Below, one piece after another: positions 39,576 through 48,438 of a DNA stretch of 55,442 bases (within the stretch, counting starts at the first letter, position 1; each line of letters begins with the position of its first letter). The stretch is from positions 1 through 55,442 of the forward strand of contig WRFR01000008.1 of assembly GCA_009778715.1 (NCBI GenBank), given 5' to 3'. The notes beneath the pieces were generated by a model. That model searched no databases. It was given only the letters and a program-made list of their open reading frames with translations, and was not told where the DNA came from. Origin of the DNA: Coriobacteriia bacterium (GTDB lineage: Bacteria > Actinomycetota > Coriobacteriia > WRKU01 > WQUG01). Position numbers and translations under genes: made by a program.

Positions 39576-40688
39576 ATGAGCGCGGCGATCACCAATCCCT
39601 TTAATCCCCAATTTGGCAAACGCCCAACAGAGTTCATCGGGCGCGACATCATCGTTAACGATTTCCTTCAGAGTATGGATAATCCTGAAGATCCTCATCG
39701 GGTATCCATCATCACCGGGATTCGCGGCACAGGTAAGACGGCCATCCTCGCAGACATCCGTCAAAACCTGGACCCGAAGAAGTATCTGGTGATTAATCTT
39801 ACTGCCAGAGACGGCATGCTGCTTGACATGCTCGATATCGCTGCGCGCGATGGAAAACCTTGGGTGGGGGACTTGTTCGATGATTTTGCAGGATTTTCTG
39901 TAGGCGCACTGGGATTTTCTATTAGCATCAGTAGAAAGAATGGCCAGGAGGAACATGGTTTTCGGTATTATCTTACTGATATCGTGTCACACTTAACGAA
40001 AAAGGGGATCACCACGGTATTCCTCGTAGATGAAGTGCACAACGAAACCCCTGACATGAGGGAGTTCGTGGTGACTTTTCAGCACCTCCTGATGGAAGAT
40101 ATGAATGTTGCTTTGTTGATGGCAGGGCTTCCGAGTTCGGTGCAGGACGTTCTTAACGATCAGGTCCTCACCTTCCTGCGCAGGGCGCAGCGGGTCGAGT
40201 TGGAGAGCATCGATAGTGGCATTGTTGCAAACGCCTATGAGGATGCCTTCGATAAGGCGTCTCGTAGTTTCGGAGGAGGCGCATTGCGACAGGCGGCAAA
40301 GGCAAGTTGTGGTTACCCTTACCTGATTCAGTTGATAGGATTCTATCTTTGGAAAAGAGAGCGGAACCCACTCACGGGCGCAGACGTAAAGAAGGCTCTC
40401 ACTGCGTCGAAAATTGAGCTGTTCAGGAACGTTCATGATCTTATCTATCGCGATCTCTCGCCAAAGGACAAGGAGTTCCTGATGGCGATGTCTCAGGATA
40501 CGGGAGAGAGTGACATCAGTGACGTGATGTTGCGCATGCAAGCAGATAATAGTTATATCTCGCGTTATCGGCAGCGCATGATCGATGCGGGCATCATCCA
40601 CAGCGTTGGTCGTGGGAAACTTGCTTTCAGTCCGCCGTATATACGCGAGTACCTGTTAGATAAGAACGAACTGGAGTGGGGTAGGTAG
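39576..40688 (+). CDS. ORC/Cdc6-like AAA ATPase of unknown function
   Basis: The 370-residue protein belongs to an actinobacterial ATP-binding family opening NPFNPQFGKRPTEFIGRD. It has Walker A GIRGTGKTA (48-56), Walker B FLVDEVH (149-155), a sensor-1 region near VALLMAGLPSSV and a lid, RQAAKASCGYPYLIQLIGFY. The C-terminal 90 residues (LSPKDKEFLMAMSQ, MQADNSYISRYRQRMIDAGI, GRGKLAFSPPYIREYL) read as a winged helix that could bind DNA. The order AAA plus winged helix is that of Orc1/Cdc6 and related ATPases. The iteron-like array directly upstream suggests it binds there. It is a single gene. Start ATG 39576 has a weak AACGAGAG site. Confidence 0.78.
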   Translation: MSAAITNPFNPQFGKRPTEFIGRDIIVNDFLQSMDNPEDPHRVSIITGIRGTGKTAILADIRQNLDPKKYLVINLTARDGMLLDMLDIAARDGKPWVGDLFDDFAGFSVGALGFSISISRKNGQEEHGFRYYLTDIVSHLTKKGITTVFLVDEVHNETPDMREFVVTFQHLLMEDMNVALLMAGLPSSVQDVLNDQVLTFLRRAQRVELESIDSGIVANAYEDAFDKASRSFGGGALRQAAKASCGYPYLIQLIGFYLWKRERNPLTGADVKKALTASKIELFRNVHDLIYRDLSPKDKEFLMAMSQDTGESDISDVMLRMQADNSYISRYRQRMIDAGIIHSVGRGKLAFSPPYIREYLLDKNELEWGR

Positions 40689-40700
40689 AGTATCTGCCCC

Positions 40701-40709
40701 TGCTATACT
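40701..40709 (+). promoter_or_regulatory. Extended -10 promoter of argS
   Basis: TGC-TATACT (40701-40709) is an extended -10 element about 80 bp before argS, with no obvious -35. Confidence 0.5.
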
Positions 40710-40735
40710 GGAAACACCGCACGCGCACGCACTCA

Positions 40736-40766
40736 GGTGACAACCACCCCTGGGGTAACTGTCACC
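40736..40766 (+). promoter_or_regulatory. Leader hairpin of argS
   Basis: GGTGACA (40736-40742) pairs with TGTCACC (40760-40766), and CCCC/GGGG pairs inside it. It lies 22 bp before the argS ATG and could control its translation. It is not followed by a T-run. The GGTGACA end recalls the palindromic repeats, but the rest differs. Confidence 0.45.
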
Positions 40767-40788
40767 AGCACGAAAGGACTCGCCTCGC

Positions 40789-42498
40789 ATGGACACAAAA
40801 ACGCATCTGACCGACCTGCTCACTGCTGCACTGAACTCAGCTGTTGATGATGGCTCGCTGACTCTGGCCGCGATCCCGCCCATCGAGCTGGAGCGTCCGC
40901 GCGATCCAAACCATGGCGACTGGGCAAGCCCGGTTGCGTTGCGCCTGGCCAAGGAGGCCAAGCGTGCTCCGCGTGACATCGCGGGCATCATCGTCGACCA
41001 TCTGCCACAAGACGATTCCATCGCGGACACCGAGATCGCGGGCCCGGGTTTCATCAACCTCACGCTTTCGACTGCGGCGCTTGCGCAGGTGCTTGTCGAG
41101 GCCCACACAGCTCGCGCAGACTTCGGACGCGGCACTCCCAAGGGCGAGTACGTCCAGATCGAGTTCATCTCGGCCAATCCGGTCGGCCCCATGCATGTAG
41201 GCCACGGCCGCTGGGCAGCGCTCGGCGACAGCCTGGCGCTCGTGATGGAGCATGCCGGCTATGAGATCCAGCGCGAGTTCCTTCTCAATGACGAAGGCAA
41301 TCAGATGAATATCTTTGCCGAATCGGTGGCGGAGCGCTACCTGGAACTTCTGGGCAAGCCCTTCGACGAGAACGAGATCGGCTACAAAGGCGCTTATATC
41401 AAGGACATCGCACAACAGATCATCGACGCGGAAGGCGACGTCTGGGCAGATCGCCCCGCCGATGAGCGCCGTGCTTACTTTCGTGAGCGCAGCTATGCGC
41501 AGGTGCTCGATAACATGAAACGGATCTGTGACCGCTTTGGCGTGCGCTTCGACGAGTGGTTCAGCGAGCATCAGCTTCATGTGCCCGACGCATCCGGCAC
41601 GACCGCCATCCAGCGCTCCATCGACGGGCTGCGTGAGAAAGGCTACATCTACGACGACGACGGCGCCGTTTGGTTCAAGTCGACGCTCTTTGGCGATGAG
41701 AAGGATCGCGTGCTCATCAAGAAGGACGGCGTTGCGACCTACTTTGCCGCCGACGTCGCCTATCATGACAACAAGTTCAAGCGCGGCTTCGATCGGGTCA
41801 TTAACATCTGGGGCGCTGACCATCATGGCTACATCCCCCGCATGATGGCGGTGGTCGCGGCGCTCGGCTATCCTGACAAGCTCGAAATCCTGCTTGGCCA
41901 GCTCGTCACGCTCAAACGTGGCGGCGTCGAGGTCCGCATGTCCAAGCGCACCGGCGAGATGGTCACCTTCGAGGAGCTCATCGACGAGGTTGGCACCGAT
42001 GCGGCGCGCTACCACCTGGTACGTATCTCCTCAGACCAGCAGCTCGTGTTTGACATTGAGGTCGCCAAGGACCAGAGCGCGAACAATCCGCTCTACTACG
42101 TCCAGTACGCGCACGCGCGCATTTGCAGCGTCCTGCGCAAGGCCGCCGGGATGAGCGGCGACGATGCGGCAGACATCGACGCGATCGCTGAGAGCCTCAT
42201 CACGGGCACGCCTGACTTCATGCTGCTTACCGATGAGAGCGAGATCGCGCTCATGCGCAAGCTTGCGAGCTTTTCGGAGCTGGTGGAGCGCGCTGCCCGC
42301 GACCGCGCGCCCTTCCGCCTGGCTCACTATGGCGAGGAGCTGGCTGCGCTCGTGCATCAGTTCTACGGGCGCTGTCCTGTGATCGTGGAGGATGATCCCG
42401 CCTTGACCGCCGCCCGCCTGTACGAGGTCGATGCAGCGCGCTGGGCGCTCAAGACCGTCCTGGCTCTGATCGGTGTGAGCGCTCCTACCAAGATGTAA
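40789..42498 (+). CDS. argS: Arginine-tRNA ligase
   Basis: The 569-residue class I synthetase charges tRNA-Arg. It has the Add-1 N-terminal domain (PRDPNHGDWASPVALRLAK), the HIGH-type motif as HVGHGRWAAL after QIEFISANPVGPM, the RMSKRTGEMV segment in place of KMSKS, and the helical anticodon-binding DALR domain ending in GVSAPTKM. In this neighbourhood it sits before the arginine biosynthesis genes, and may share arginine-linked control, which is inferred. Confidence 0.96.
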   Translation: MDTKTHLTDLLTAALNSAVDDGSLTLAAIPPIELERPRDPNHGDWASPVALRLAKEAKRAPRDIAGIIVDHLPQDDSIADTEIAGPGFINLTLSTAALAQVLVEAHTARADFGRGTPKGEYVQIEFISANPVGPMHVGHGRWAALGDSLALVMEHAGYEIQREFLLNDEGNQMNIFAESVAERYLELLGKPFDENEIGYKGAYIKDIAQQIIDAEGDVWADRPADERRAYFRERSYAQVLDNMKRICDRFGVRFDEWFSEHQLHVPDASGTTAIQRSIDGLREKGYIYDDDGAVWFKSTLFGDEKDRVLIKKDGVATYFAADVAYHDNKFKRGFDRVINIWGADHHGYIPRMMAVVAALGYPDKLEILLGQLVTLKRGGVEVRMSKRTGEMVTFEELIDEVGTDAARYHLVRISSDQQLVFDIEVAKDQSANNPLYYVQYAHARICSVLRKAAGMSGDDAADIDAIAESLITGTPDFMLLTDESEIALMRKLASFSELVERAARDRAPFRLAHYGEELAALVHQFYGRCPVIVEDDPALTAARLYEVDAARWALKTVLALIGVSAPTKM

Positions 42499-42846
42499 GC
42501 CAGGTACTTCGATCTTGCCGGCGAACTGGTGTCTTTTCGGGGAGATATGCATAAAAAGCTTACATCAATATAAAAGGTGAACAAAAAAGCTTGCATTTTC
42601 GAGCTGTTGTGAGAGAATATAATGCACTGTTATGCTGATTGCACTATTCACATATCACGAACCTGCTGCGACTGCGGCTTGCCAGGAGCGACGACGTGCG
42701 CGACGAAGCACGCCGATGTCTGCTAAGGCGCGTGCGCGGTTCACGCGTTAGCGATCGGCATCGGCGTTCGAAGTATCGGACGAACGATCTTGCGTAAGCA
42801 TTTATGAGAATCTCTTAGTACAGGAATTAAACAGGAAGGAAGTGCC
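42499..42846 (+). promoter_or_regulatory. Long structured leader before argR
   Basis: The 348-bp gap has a perfect TATAAT (42618-42623) and AT-rich sequence with two AAAAAGCTT-type stretches (about 42552 and 42585) in its first half. The second half is GC-rich and can form a two-stage stem: CGCCGATG (42711-42718) with CATCGGCG (42759-42766), enclosing GCTAA-GGCGCGTG (42722-42734) with CACGCGTTAGC (42742-42752). No gene is seen. Because argR usually represses itself, ARG boxes may lie here, but I cannot mark one with confidence. Confidence 0.45.
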
Positions 42847-43284
42847 ATGAAGGCACGTAAGGGACGCCAGGAAGTCATCAGAGATCTGATTCGGGGTGGA
42901 GAGATCCGCACCCAGAGCAGCCTAGTGCAGGCTTTGGCAGATCAGGGTTATTCGGTGACACAGGCGACCGTCTCGCGCGACGTCTCTGACCTTAAACTGG
43001 AAAAGCTTCCTGGGGGGATCTACATCCTGCGCGAGGACCTTCATCTGATGCGTATGGTATCCGAGCTCGTTCTCGAGATCCTGCAAGTAGCGAACTTCGT
43101 TATCGTCAAATCCCAGGGCGGTTCCGCCCCGGTAGTGGCGGCCGCCATTGATCATGCGGTCATCGAGGGCGTCTACGGCAGTGTCTCGGGCGACAACACT
43201 GTGCTGGTGGTTGCTGACTCAGAAGACACAGCCCACAAGCTCAAAGAGAAGCTCGAATCTTACCTGCGCCTCAATATCCGGTAA
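42847..43284 (+). CDS. argR: Arginine repressor
   Basis: The 145-residue protein has the ArgR winged-helix N-domain (RQEVIRDLIRGGEIRTQSSL, QATVSRDVSDLKLEKL) and the C-terminal oligomerisation and arginine-binding domain, with the acidic GDNTVLVVADSEDTAHKLKE region. As a hexamer with arginine it represses arginine synthesis and often activates the deiminase genes. It lies 70 bp before argG, with AGGAAGG before its start. Confidence 0.95.
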   Translation: MKARKGRQEVIRDLIRGGEIRTQSSLVQALADQGYSVTQATVSRDVSDLKLEKLPGGIYILREDLHLMRMVSELVLEILQVANFVIVKSQGGSAPVVAAAIDHAVIEGVYGSVSGDNTVLVVADSEDTAHKLKEKLESYLRLNIR

Positions 43285-43354
43285 ACATCATCTGTTAAAC
43301 CGCATAGTACGTACTGAACCATCCACTTGGTGGATCGTAGAATAGGATTATCTT

Positions 43355-44572
43355 ATGGCACAGAAAACTTGCATACTTGCATATTCAGGGGGGCTTGATA
43401 CCTCGGTGGTCATCAAATGGCTCCAAGAGCACTATGACGTCGCGGTCATCGCGACCGTATTTGATGTAGGGCAGGACAAAACCGAGGATATGACATTTAT
43501 TGAGAAGAAAGCGCTGGATATCGGCGCATACGGCGCCCAGGTCATCGACCTGCGTGAAGAGTTCGCCAACAACTACATCTCAAAGGCGATCAAAGCCAAT
43601 GGCCTCTATGAGAATAAGTATCCGCTGGTGTCCGCGCTCTCGCGGCCCCTGATGGTCAAGCACCTGGTCGACCAGGCCCACGCCCGTGGCGCTGACTTCA
43701 TCGCTCATGGTTGTACCGGTAAGGGTAACGACCAGGTCCGCTTTGATGTCGCTTGCGCGGCGCTGGATCCTTCGCTGCAGGTCCTGGCGCCGGTGCGGGA
43801 GTGGAACTTACTGACGCGCGCTGATGAGATCGCCTACGCAAGCGAACATGGCATCCCCATTCCTGTGACGCAGGAGCGCCCCTACTCAGTCGACGACAAT
43901 TTATTCGGGCGCACGATCGAGTGCGGCATCCTGGAGGATCCCTGGGTGACTCCGCCGGAAGATATCTTTGGTTTGACCAATGATCCTGCTGGCCCTGATG
44001 CGCCGGACACTCCGCAGGAGGTCACTTTGACCTTCGAGGCGGGCCTGCCGATCGCTCTCGATGGGGAGCAGATGGACCTGCTTACGCTCATCAACGCCCT
44101 GACCGATATTGGCGGCCTGCATGGCTGCGGGCGGATCGACATGATAGAGAACCGGCTGGTCGGCCTGAAGTCGCACGAGATCTATGAGGTCCCAGCGGCG
44201 GTCGCCTTGCTCACAGCCCATAAAGCGCTTGAGGATATCTGCCTCGACCGCGACACGGCGCACTTTAAGCTTGATCTTGAGCACAAGTGGGCCGAGCTCG
44301 TCTATAACGGGTTGTGGTACAGCCCGCTCAAAGCCGCGCTCGACAGCTTTATCGACGCGACTCAAAAGACCATGGACGGTGAGGTGCGCCTGCAGTACTT
44401 CAAGGGTAACATCACCGTCTGCGGTCGGCGCAGCCCCTACGCGCTCTACGATTTCAAGCTGGCGACCTATGATGAAGGCGACAGTTTCAACCGCGATGCG
44501 GCCAAAGGCTTCATCGAGATCCATGGCTTGCCGCTGCGCACGTGGTCGAGCCTGCATTCATCGGGCCTTTAG
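43355..44572 (+). CDS. argG: Argininosuccinate synthase
   Basis: The 405-residue enzyme joins citrulline and aspartate with ATP. It has the N-type ATP pyrophosphatase loop AYSGGLDTSVVIKWL, HGCTGKGNDQVRFD, and SVDDNLFGRTIECG. Length is normal. A small hairpin ATCCAC/GTGGAT (43321-43335) lies before the gene, and the ribosome binding site ATAGGA is weak. It is followed 12 bp later by argH. Confidence 0.97.
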   Translation: MAQKTCILAYSGGLDTSVVIKWLQEHYDVAVIATVFDVGQDKTEDMTFIEKKALDIGAYGAQVIDLREEFANNYISKAIKANGLYENKYPLVSALSRPLMVKHLVDQAHARGADFIAHGCTGKGNDQVRFDVACAALDPSLQVLAPVREWNLLTRADEIAYASEHGIPIPVTQERPYSVDDNLFGRTIECGILEDPWVTPPEDIFGLTNDPAGPDAPDTPQEVTLTFEAGLPIALDGEQMDLLTLINALTDIGGLHGCGRIDMIENRLVGLKSHEIYEVPAAVALLTAHKALEDICLDRDTAHFKLDLEHKWAELVYNGLWYSPLKAALDSFIDATQKTMDGEVRLQYFKGNITVCGRRSPYALYDFKLATYDEGDSFNRDAAKGFIEIHGLPLRTWSSLHSSGL

Positions 44573-44584
44573 GAGGAGTGCGTA

Positions 44585-46045
44585 ATGATCGAAGAGCCCC
44601 CGCATAGCGCGCCAAAACTACAAGCCCAGCCTCAAAACCCCACGCGCAAAACCGCGTGGAGCGGTCGCTTTGAGACCTTGCCAAGCGAAGAGGTCGAGCG
44701 CTTTGGTGCGTCACTTCCGGTCGATAAGCGGATGTGGCGTGAGGACATCGACGGCTCGATCGCCCATGCGCGCATGCTGGGGAGCTGTGGGATCATCACG
44801 CCTGAAGAAGCGGCCAGCCTTATTGCTGAGCTGGAGGACATCCGCACTAATATCGAGGCGGGAACCTTTACTCCAAAGCATCGGGCTGAAGATATTCATA
44901 TGCTCATCGAGGCGGAGCTGACGCAACGCCTGGGAGATCTTGGCGGACGCCTGCACACGGGGCGCAGCCGCAACGATCAGGTAGCAACCGACCTGCGCCT
45001 GCACCTCAAGCGGCGCCTGACTGACGAGCACTTGCCTTTGTTGTTGGACTTACGCGCGGTGCTGATCGAGGCCGCGCGCAGCAGCAAGAAGATCATCTTA
45101 CCGGGCTATACCCATATGCAGCGCGCCCAGCCGATACTGCTGGCACACTACCTACTGGCTTATGTCCAGATGTTTGCGCGTGATTTCACCCGCTTTCTGG
45201 CAGCGCGTGAGGCGGCTGACGTCTCACCTTTGGGTTCGGCCGCGCTGGCAGGCACCAGCTATGCTATCGATCGTCAAATGACTGCAGCAGAGCTGGGCTT
45301 TTCTGCGGTGAGTGTCAACGCGCTTGATGCGGTCAGCGACCGTGACTTCGTACTGGATGCGCTCTACGCCTGTTCGGTCTGCCAGATGCACCTCTCGCGC
45401 ATCTGCGAAGAGCTGGTGCTCTGGTCATCAACGGAGTTCGGCTTCGTGACGCTTGATGACAGCTATGCGACGGGATCGTCGATCATGCCACAGAAAAAGA
45501 ACCCTGACTTTGCCGAGCTGGTGCGCGGCAAGTCAGGGCGGGTTTATGGCGATCTGATGGCGCTGCTTACGGTCATGAAAGCCTTGCCGCTCTCCTACGA
45601 TAAGGACATGCAGGAGGATAAGGAGCCGGTCTTTGACGCGCTCGATACGGTCACGGACTCCCTGCATATCCTGGTGGGGATGCTGGACACGGCACACTTC
45701 CATAAGAGCCGCATGCGTACGGCGGCTACGCGCGGGTTCGCGGCAGCGACTGATCTGGCGGACTTCCTCGTCCAGCAGGCGGGTGTGCCGTTTCGACAGG
45801 CGCATGAGATCATGGGCAATGTCGTGCTTTACGCCATCAAACAGAACCGGCTTTCGCTCGAGCAACTCTCACTGGATGAGCTGCGCGCGTTCCACCCGGC
45901 ATTCAACCAGGAGGCGATGGAGCTGCTTGACCCCCGCGCTACCGTTGCTCATAAGACGAGCGAGGGCGCAACGGCGCCTGTTGCCGTAGAAGCCCAGCTC
46001 ACTAAGAGCCAGGCTTGCCTGGAAGCTGATAAAAAGCTGCTCTGA
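44585..46045 (+). CDS. argH: Argininosuccinate lyase
   Basis: The lyase releases arginine and fumarate. The 486-residue protein contains WSGRFETLPSEEVERFGASL, DLGGRLHTGRSRNDQVATDL, TPLGSAALAG-like VSPLGSAALAGTS, and the fumarase/lyase signature GSSIMPQKKNPD with the catalytic serine. The N-terminus has a 20-residue Pro/Gln-rich extension. It ends 3 bp from the convergent penicillin-binding protein gene, with no room for a terminator between them. Confidence 0.97.
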   Translation: MIEEPPHSAPKLQAQPQNPTRKTAWSGRFETLPSEEVERFGASLPVDKRMWREDIDGSIAHARMLGSCGIITPEEAASLIAELEDIRTNIEAGTFTPKHRAEDIHMLIEAELTQRLGDLGGRLHTGRSRNDQVATDLRLHLKRRLTDEHLPLLLDLRAVLIEAARSSKKIILPGYTHMQRAQPILLAHYLLAYVQMFARDFTRFLAAREAADVSPLGSAALAGTSYAIDRQMTAAELGFSAVSVNALDAVSDRDFVLDALYACSVCQMHLSRICEELVLWSSTEFGFVTLDDSYATGSSIMPQKKNPDFAELVRGKSGRVYGDLMALLTVMKALPLSYDKDMQEDKEPVFDALDTVTDSLHILVGMLDTAHFHKSRMRTAATRGFAAATDLADFLVQQAGVPFRQAHEIMGNVVLYAIKQNRLSLEQLSLDELRAFHPAFNQEAMELLDPRATVAHKTSEGATAPVAVEAQLTKSQACLEADKKLL

Positions 46046-46048
46046 GTT

Positions 46049-48295
46049 CTACGGCGTACTGGTCGTGTTCTTCGACCCGCCACCAAGGCTGACTTTCAGG
46101 GTAACCTTATTGCCACTCTGCGATTGACCGATGACCGTGCCGCGGGGAGCGTCTGCAGTAACCTGCACCCAGGACACTTGGAAGCCAGCTGCGCGAAGCA
46201 GGGCATACGCTGACTGGTAATCCATTCCGACGACATTCGGCGCTTTATCGACTCCGCCATAGAATTTGAACTGGGCGTTATTGTAGGGAGGCGCCGGAGC
46301 CGAAGGGAAGTCTTCATTTGGCAAGGTCGCAAACACCTGCTTGGCATAGCTCTTCCAGATGGGTCCGCAGGCAGTGCCGCCATAACCCATGCCGCCATTG
46401 ATCCTGACGGTGTCATCCTTATCGCGCCAGCCCCTCCAGATAGAGGTGCAGAAGTTCGGCGTGAATCCGGTGAACCACAGGTTAGTGCTCGAGTTCGTGG
46501 TGCCCGTCTTTCCTGCGATCTGACGCCCGGAAATACGGGCGGGCGTGCCAGTCCCACCGGACACTACGCCCTGTAAAATCTTTACCACCGCGCAGGCGAC
46601 CGAAGGGGTCAGCACGCGCTGGGGAGCGTAGTCAGAACCAGCCTTCTGAGATTCAGTTTTCCAGTCGAAGAGGACCTTTCCGTTACGGTCCGTGATAGAG
46701 ACGATCTTTACGGGCGGGCAATACACCCCGTTGTTGGCAAGGGTCGCAAACCCGCTGGCGATGTCCTGGACAGTGCAGGCGTCACCGCCGAGTGTCAGTG
46801 AAGGGTTGGGGGGTAACGGCAGTGATTTGACGCCCATCTTTGTGGCGACCGCCGCTACTTTCGTAGCGCCAATCTCAACATTGCGTTTGCTGTCGGCAGA
46901 TTTCGTTTCCACGGAACCCAGCGCCATTTCGATACGGGCGTAGGCCCCGTTGACCGAGCTGTAGGTTGCCTGTGCTACTGAGATCTGTCCTCGGCTTTGC
47001 CCCTCGCTGTTCTGGACGTCCCAGTAGCCCTTGGAGTTTTCTGCAGGGATCTTCACGGCGCTGCCGTTGACGCTGGCGCTCGGCGACATCCCGTTCTCGA
47101 TAGCGGTCGTCAGCGTAAACGCTTTAAACGTTGAGCCAGGCTGCCGCCCACCTGTCTTTTTGCCGGTCTTCGGGTCGGTCGTCACGTTGTTTGCCAGGTT
47201 GATCTGATTCTTCGTGAAGTCTCTGCCGCCGACCATCGCCTGCACAAAACCATTCTTCGGGTTGATAGTCACCAGCGCGCATTCAGGCCCTGAATTACCT
47301 ATCGCATCGCGGACGCTCGTCTCTGCTTCGCTCTGCATCTTTGAATCAAGGGAGGTCTTTATGATCAACCCGCCGCTGACGACCTGGTTATAGTCCAGGC
47401 CGTATGCGCTCTTGCCATTGTTCGGAAGAAGCTCTTTTTTGATATCGGATACAAAGTACGGCGCAGCATAGACTCCCTGCATCGGTTCGACAGCACGTTT
47501 GCAGGTGATCGGTGTGGCCACAGCCTTATCATGTTCCGCCTGTGTGATGTACTTGTTCGCGAGCATGCGGTCGAGTACGTGATTGCGGCGCGCGAGCGCC
47601 TCCTTGGGGTATTCGTAAGGACTTGTTTTCGAGGGGCGCTGGGGCAAACCTGCCAAAAGCGCTGCTTCCGGCAGGGTGAGGTCGGAAATGTTCTTCGCGA
47701 AGTAAGTCTGTGCCGCCGCCTGGACGCCGTATGCCCCCTCGCCGTAATAGACCGTGTTCAGGTACATGGTCAGGACTTCTTGCTTGCTGAACTGTTTCTC
47801 GACTTGTTGGGCCAGGTAGGCCTCGCGAACCTTACGGGTCAGGGTCTGTTGCGTTGCTTCCGTGGACAATATCGTCTGGCGGACATACTGTTGGGTCAGA
47901 GTGGACCCACCACCGTTGCCGGTCACCGCAGCGCGGATGATACCGGCGGGGTCGATACCACCGTGCTGGAAAAAGCGCTCGTCTTCGACCGCGACGGTTG
48001 CGTTTCGAACATACTTACCCATCTGTTTCGCATCGACGGACTCGCGGTTCTGGAGATAAATGCGGGCAAGCAGCTTACCATCTGCTGAAACGATCTGGCT
48101 CGCCTGTGGGGCGTCGAACGCACCCGCCTTCTTCCAGTCAGGGAGGTTCTTGAGCGCGCTTGACACATAGGTAGCGCCCGCTACGGTAGTTACGAAACCA
48201 ACAAGCAGTATCACCACCAGCACGCTGATGACGATCTTTTTCCCCTTATGGCCGCGGTTGCGATGAGCCCGGGCACTTCGACTGTAATATGGCAT
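46049..48295 (-). CDS. Class A penicillin-binding protein with PASTA domain
   Basis: The 748-residue bifunctional enzyme builds peptidoglycan at the outer face of the membrane. A basic N-terminus and one membrane helix (about 21-45) lead to the GT51 transglycosylase (EDERFFQHGGIDPAG, GGSTLTQQYVRQT, YLNTVYYGEGAYGV). The transpeptidase has the serine motif GSTFKAFT, an SVN motif and KTGTTNSSTNLWFTG. A C-terminal PASTA domain (APNVVGMDYQSAYALLRAAG) may bind wall precursors. It is monocistronic and divergent from the U32 gene. Confidence 0.95.
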   Translation of the reverse strand: MPYYSRSARAHRNRGHKGKKIVISVLVVILLVGFVTTVAGATYVSSALKNLPDWKKAGAFDAPQASQIVSADGKLLARIYLQNRESVDAKQMGKYVRNATVAVEDERFFQHGGIDPAGIIRAAVTGNGGGSTLTQQYVRQTILSTEATQQTLTRKVREAYLAQQVEKQFSKQEVLTMYLNTVYYGEGAYGVQAAAQTYFAKNISDLTLPEAALLAGLPQRPSKTSPYEYPKEALARRNHVLDRMLANKYITQAEHDKAVATPITCKRAVEPMQGVYAAPYFVSDIKKELLPNNGKSAYGLDYNQVVSGGLIIKTSLDSKMQSEAETSVRDAIGNSGPECALVTINPKNGFVQAMVGGRDFTKNQINLANNVTTDPKTGKKTGGRQPGSTFKAFTLTTAIENGMSPSASVNGSAVKIPAENSKGYWDVQNSEGQSRGQISVAQATYSSVNGAYARIEMALGSVETKSADSKRNVEIGATKVAAVATKMGVKSLPLPPNPSLTLGGDACTVQDIASGFATLANNGVYCPPVKIVSITDRNGKVLFDWKTESQKAGSDYAPQRVLTPSVACAVVKILQGVVSGGTGTPARISGRQIAGKTGTTNSSTNLWFTGFTPNFCTSIWRGWRDKDDTVRINGGMGYGGTACGPIWKSYAKQVFATLPNEDFPSAPAPPYNNAQFKFYGGVDKAPNVVGMDYQSAYALLRAAGFQVSWVQVTADAPRGTVIGQSQSGNKVTLKVSLGGGSKNTTSTP

Positions 48296-48438
48296 ACTAC
48301 TCCTGATAGACTACAATTTCCTGACATGCGCCCTACTGCCGCATGAGTCTGCTTTTCTACTTTATAATATAGGCTGCTCTTTGAGGCGCCGCGGGCGCTA
48401 ATTGTCAACGTGTTGTTTGTAAAGATCGGAGTGCCTTC

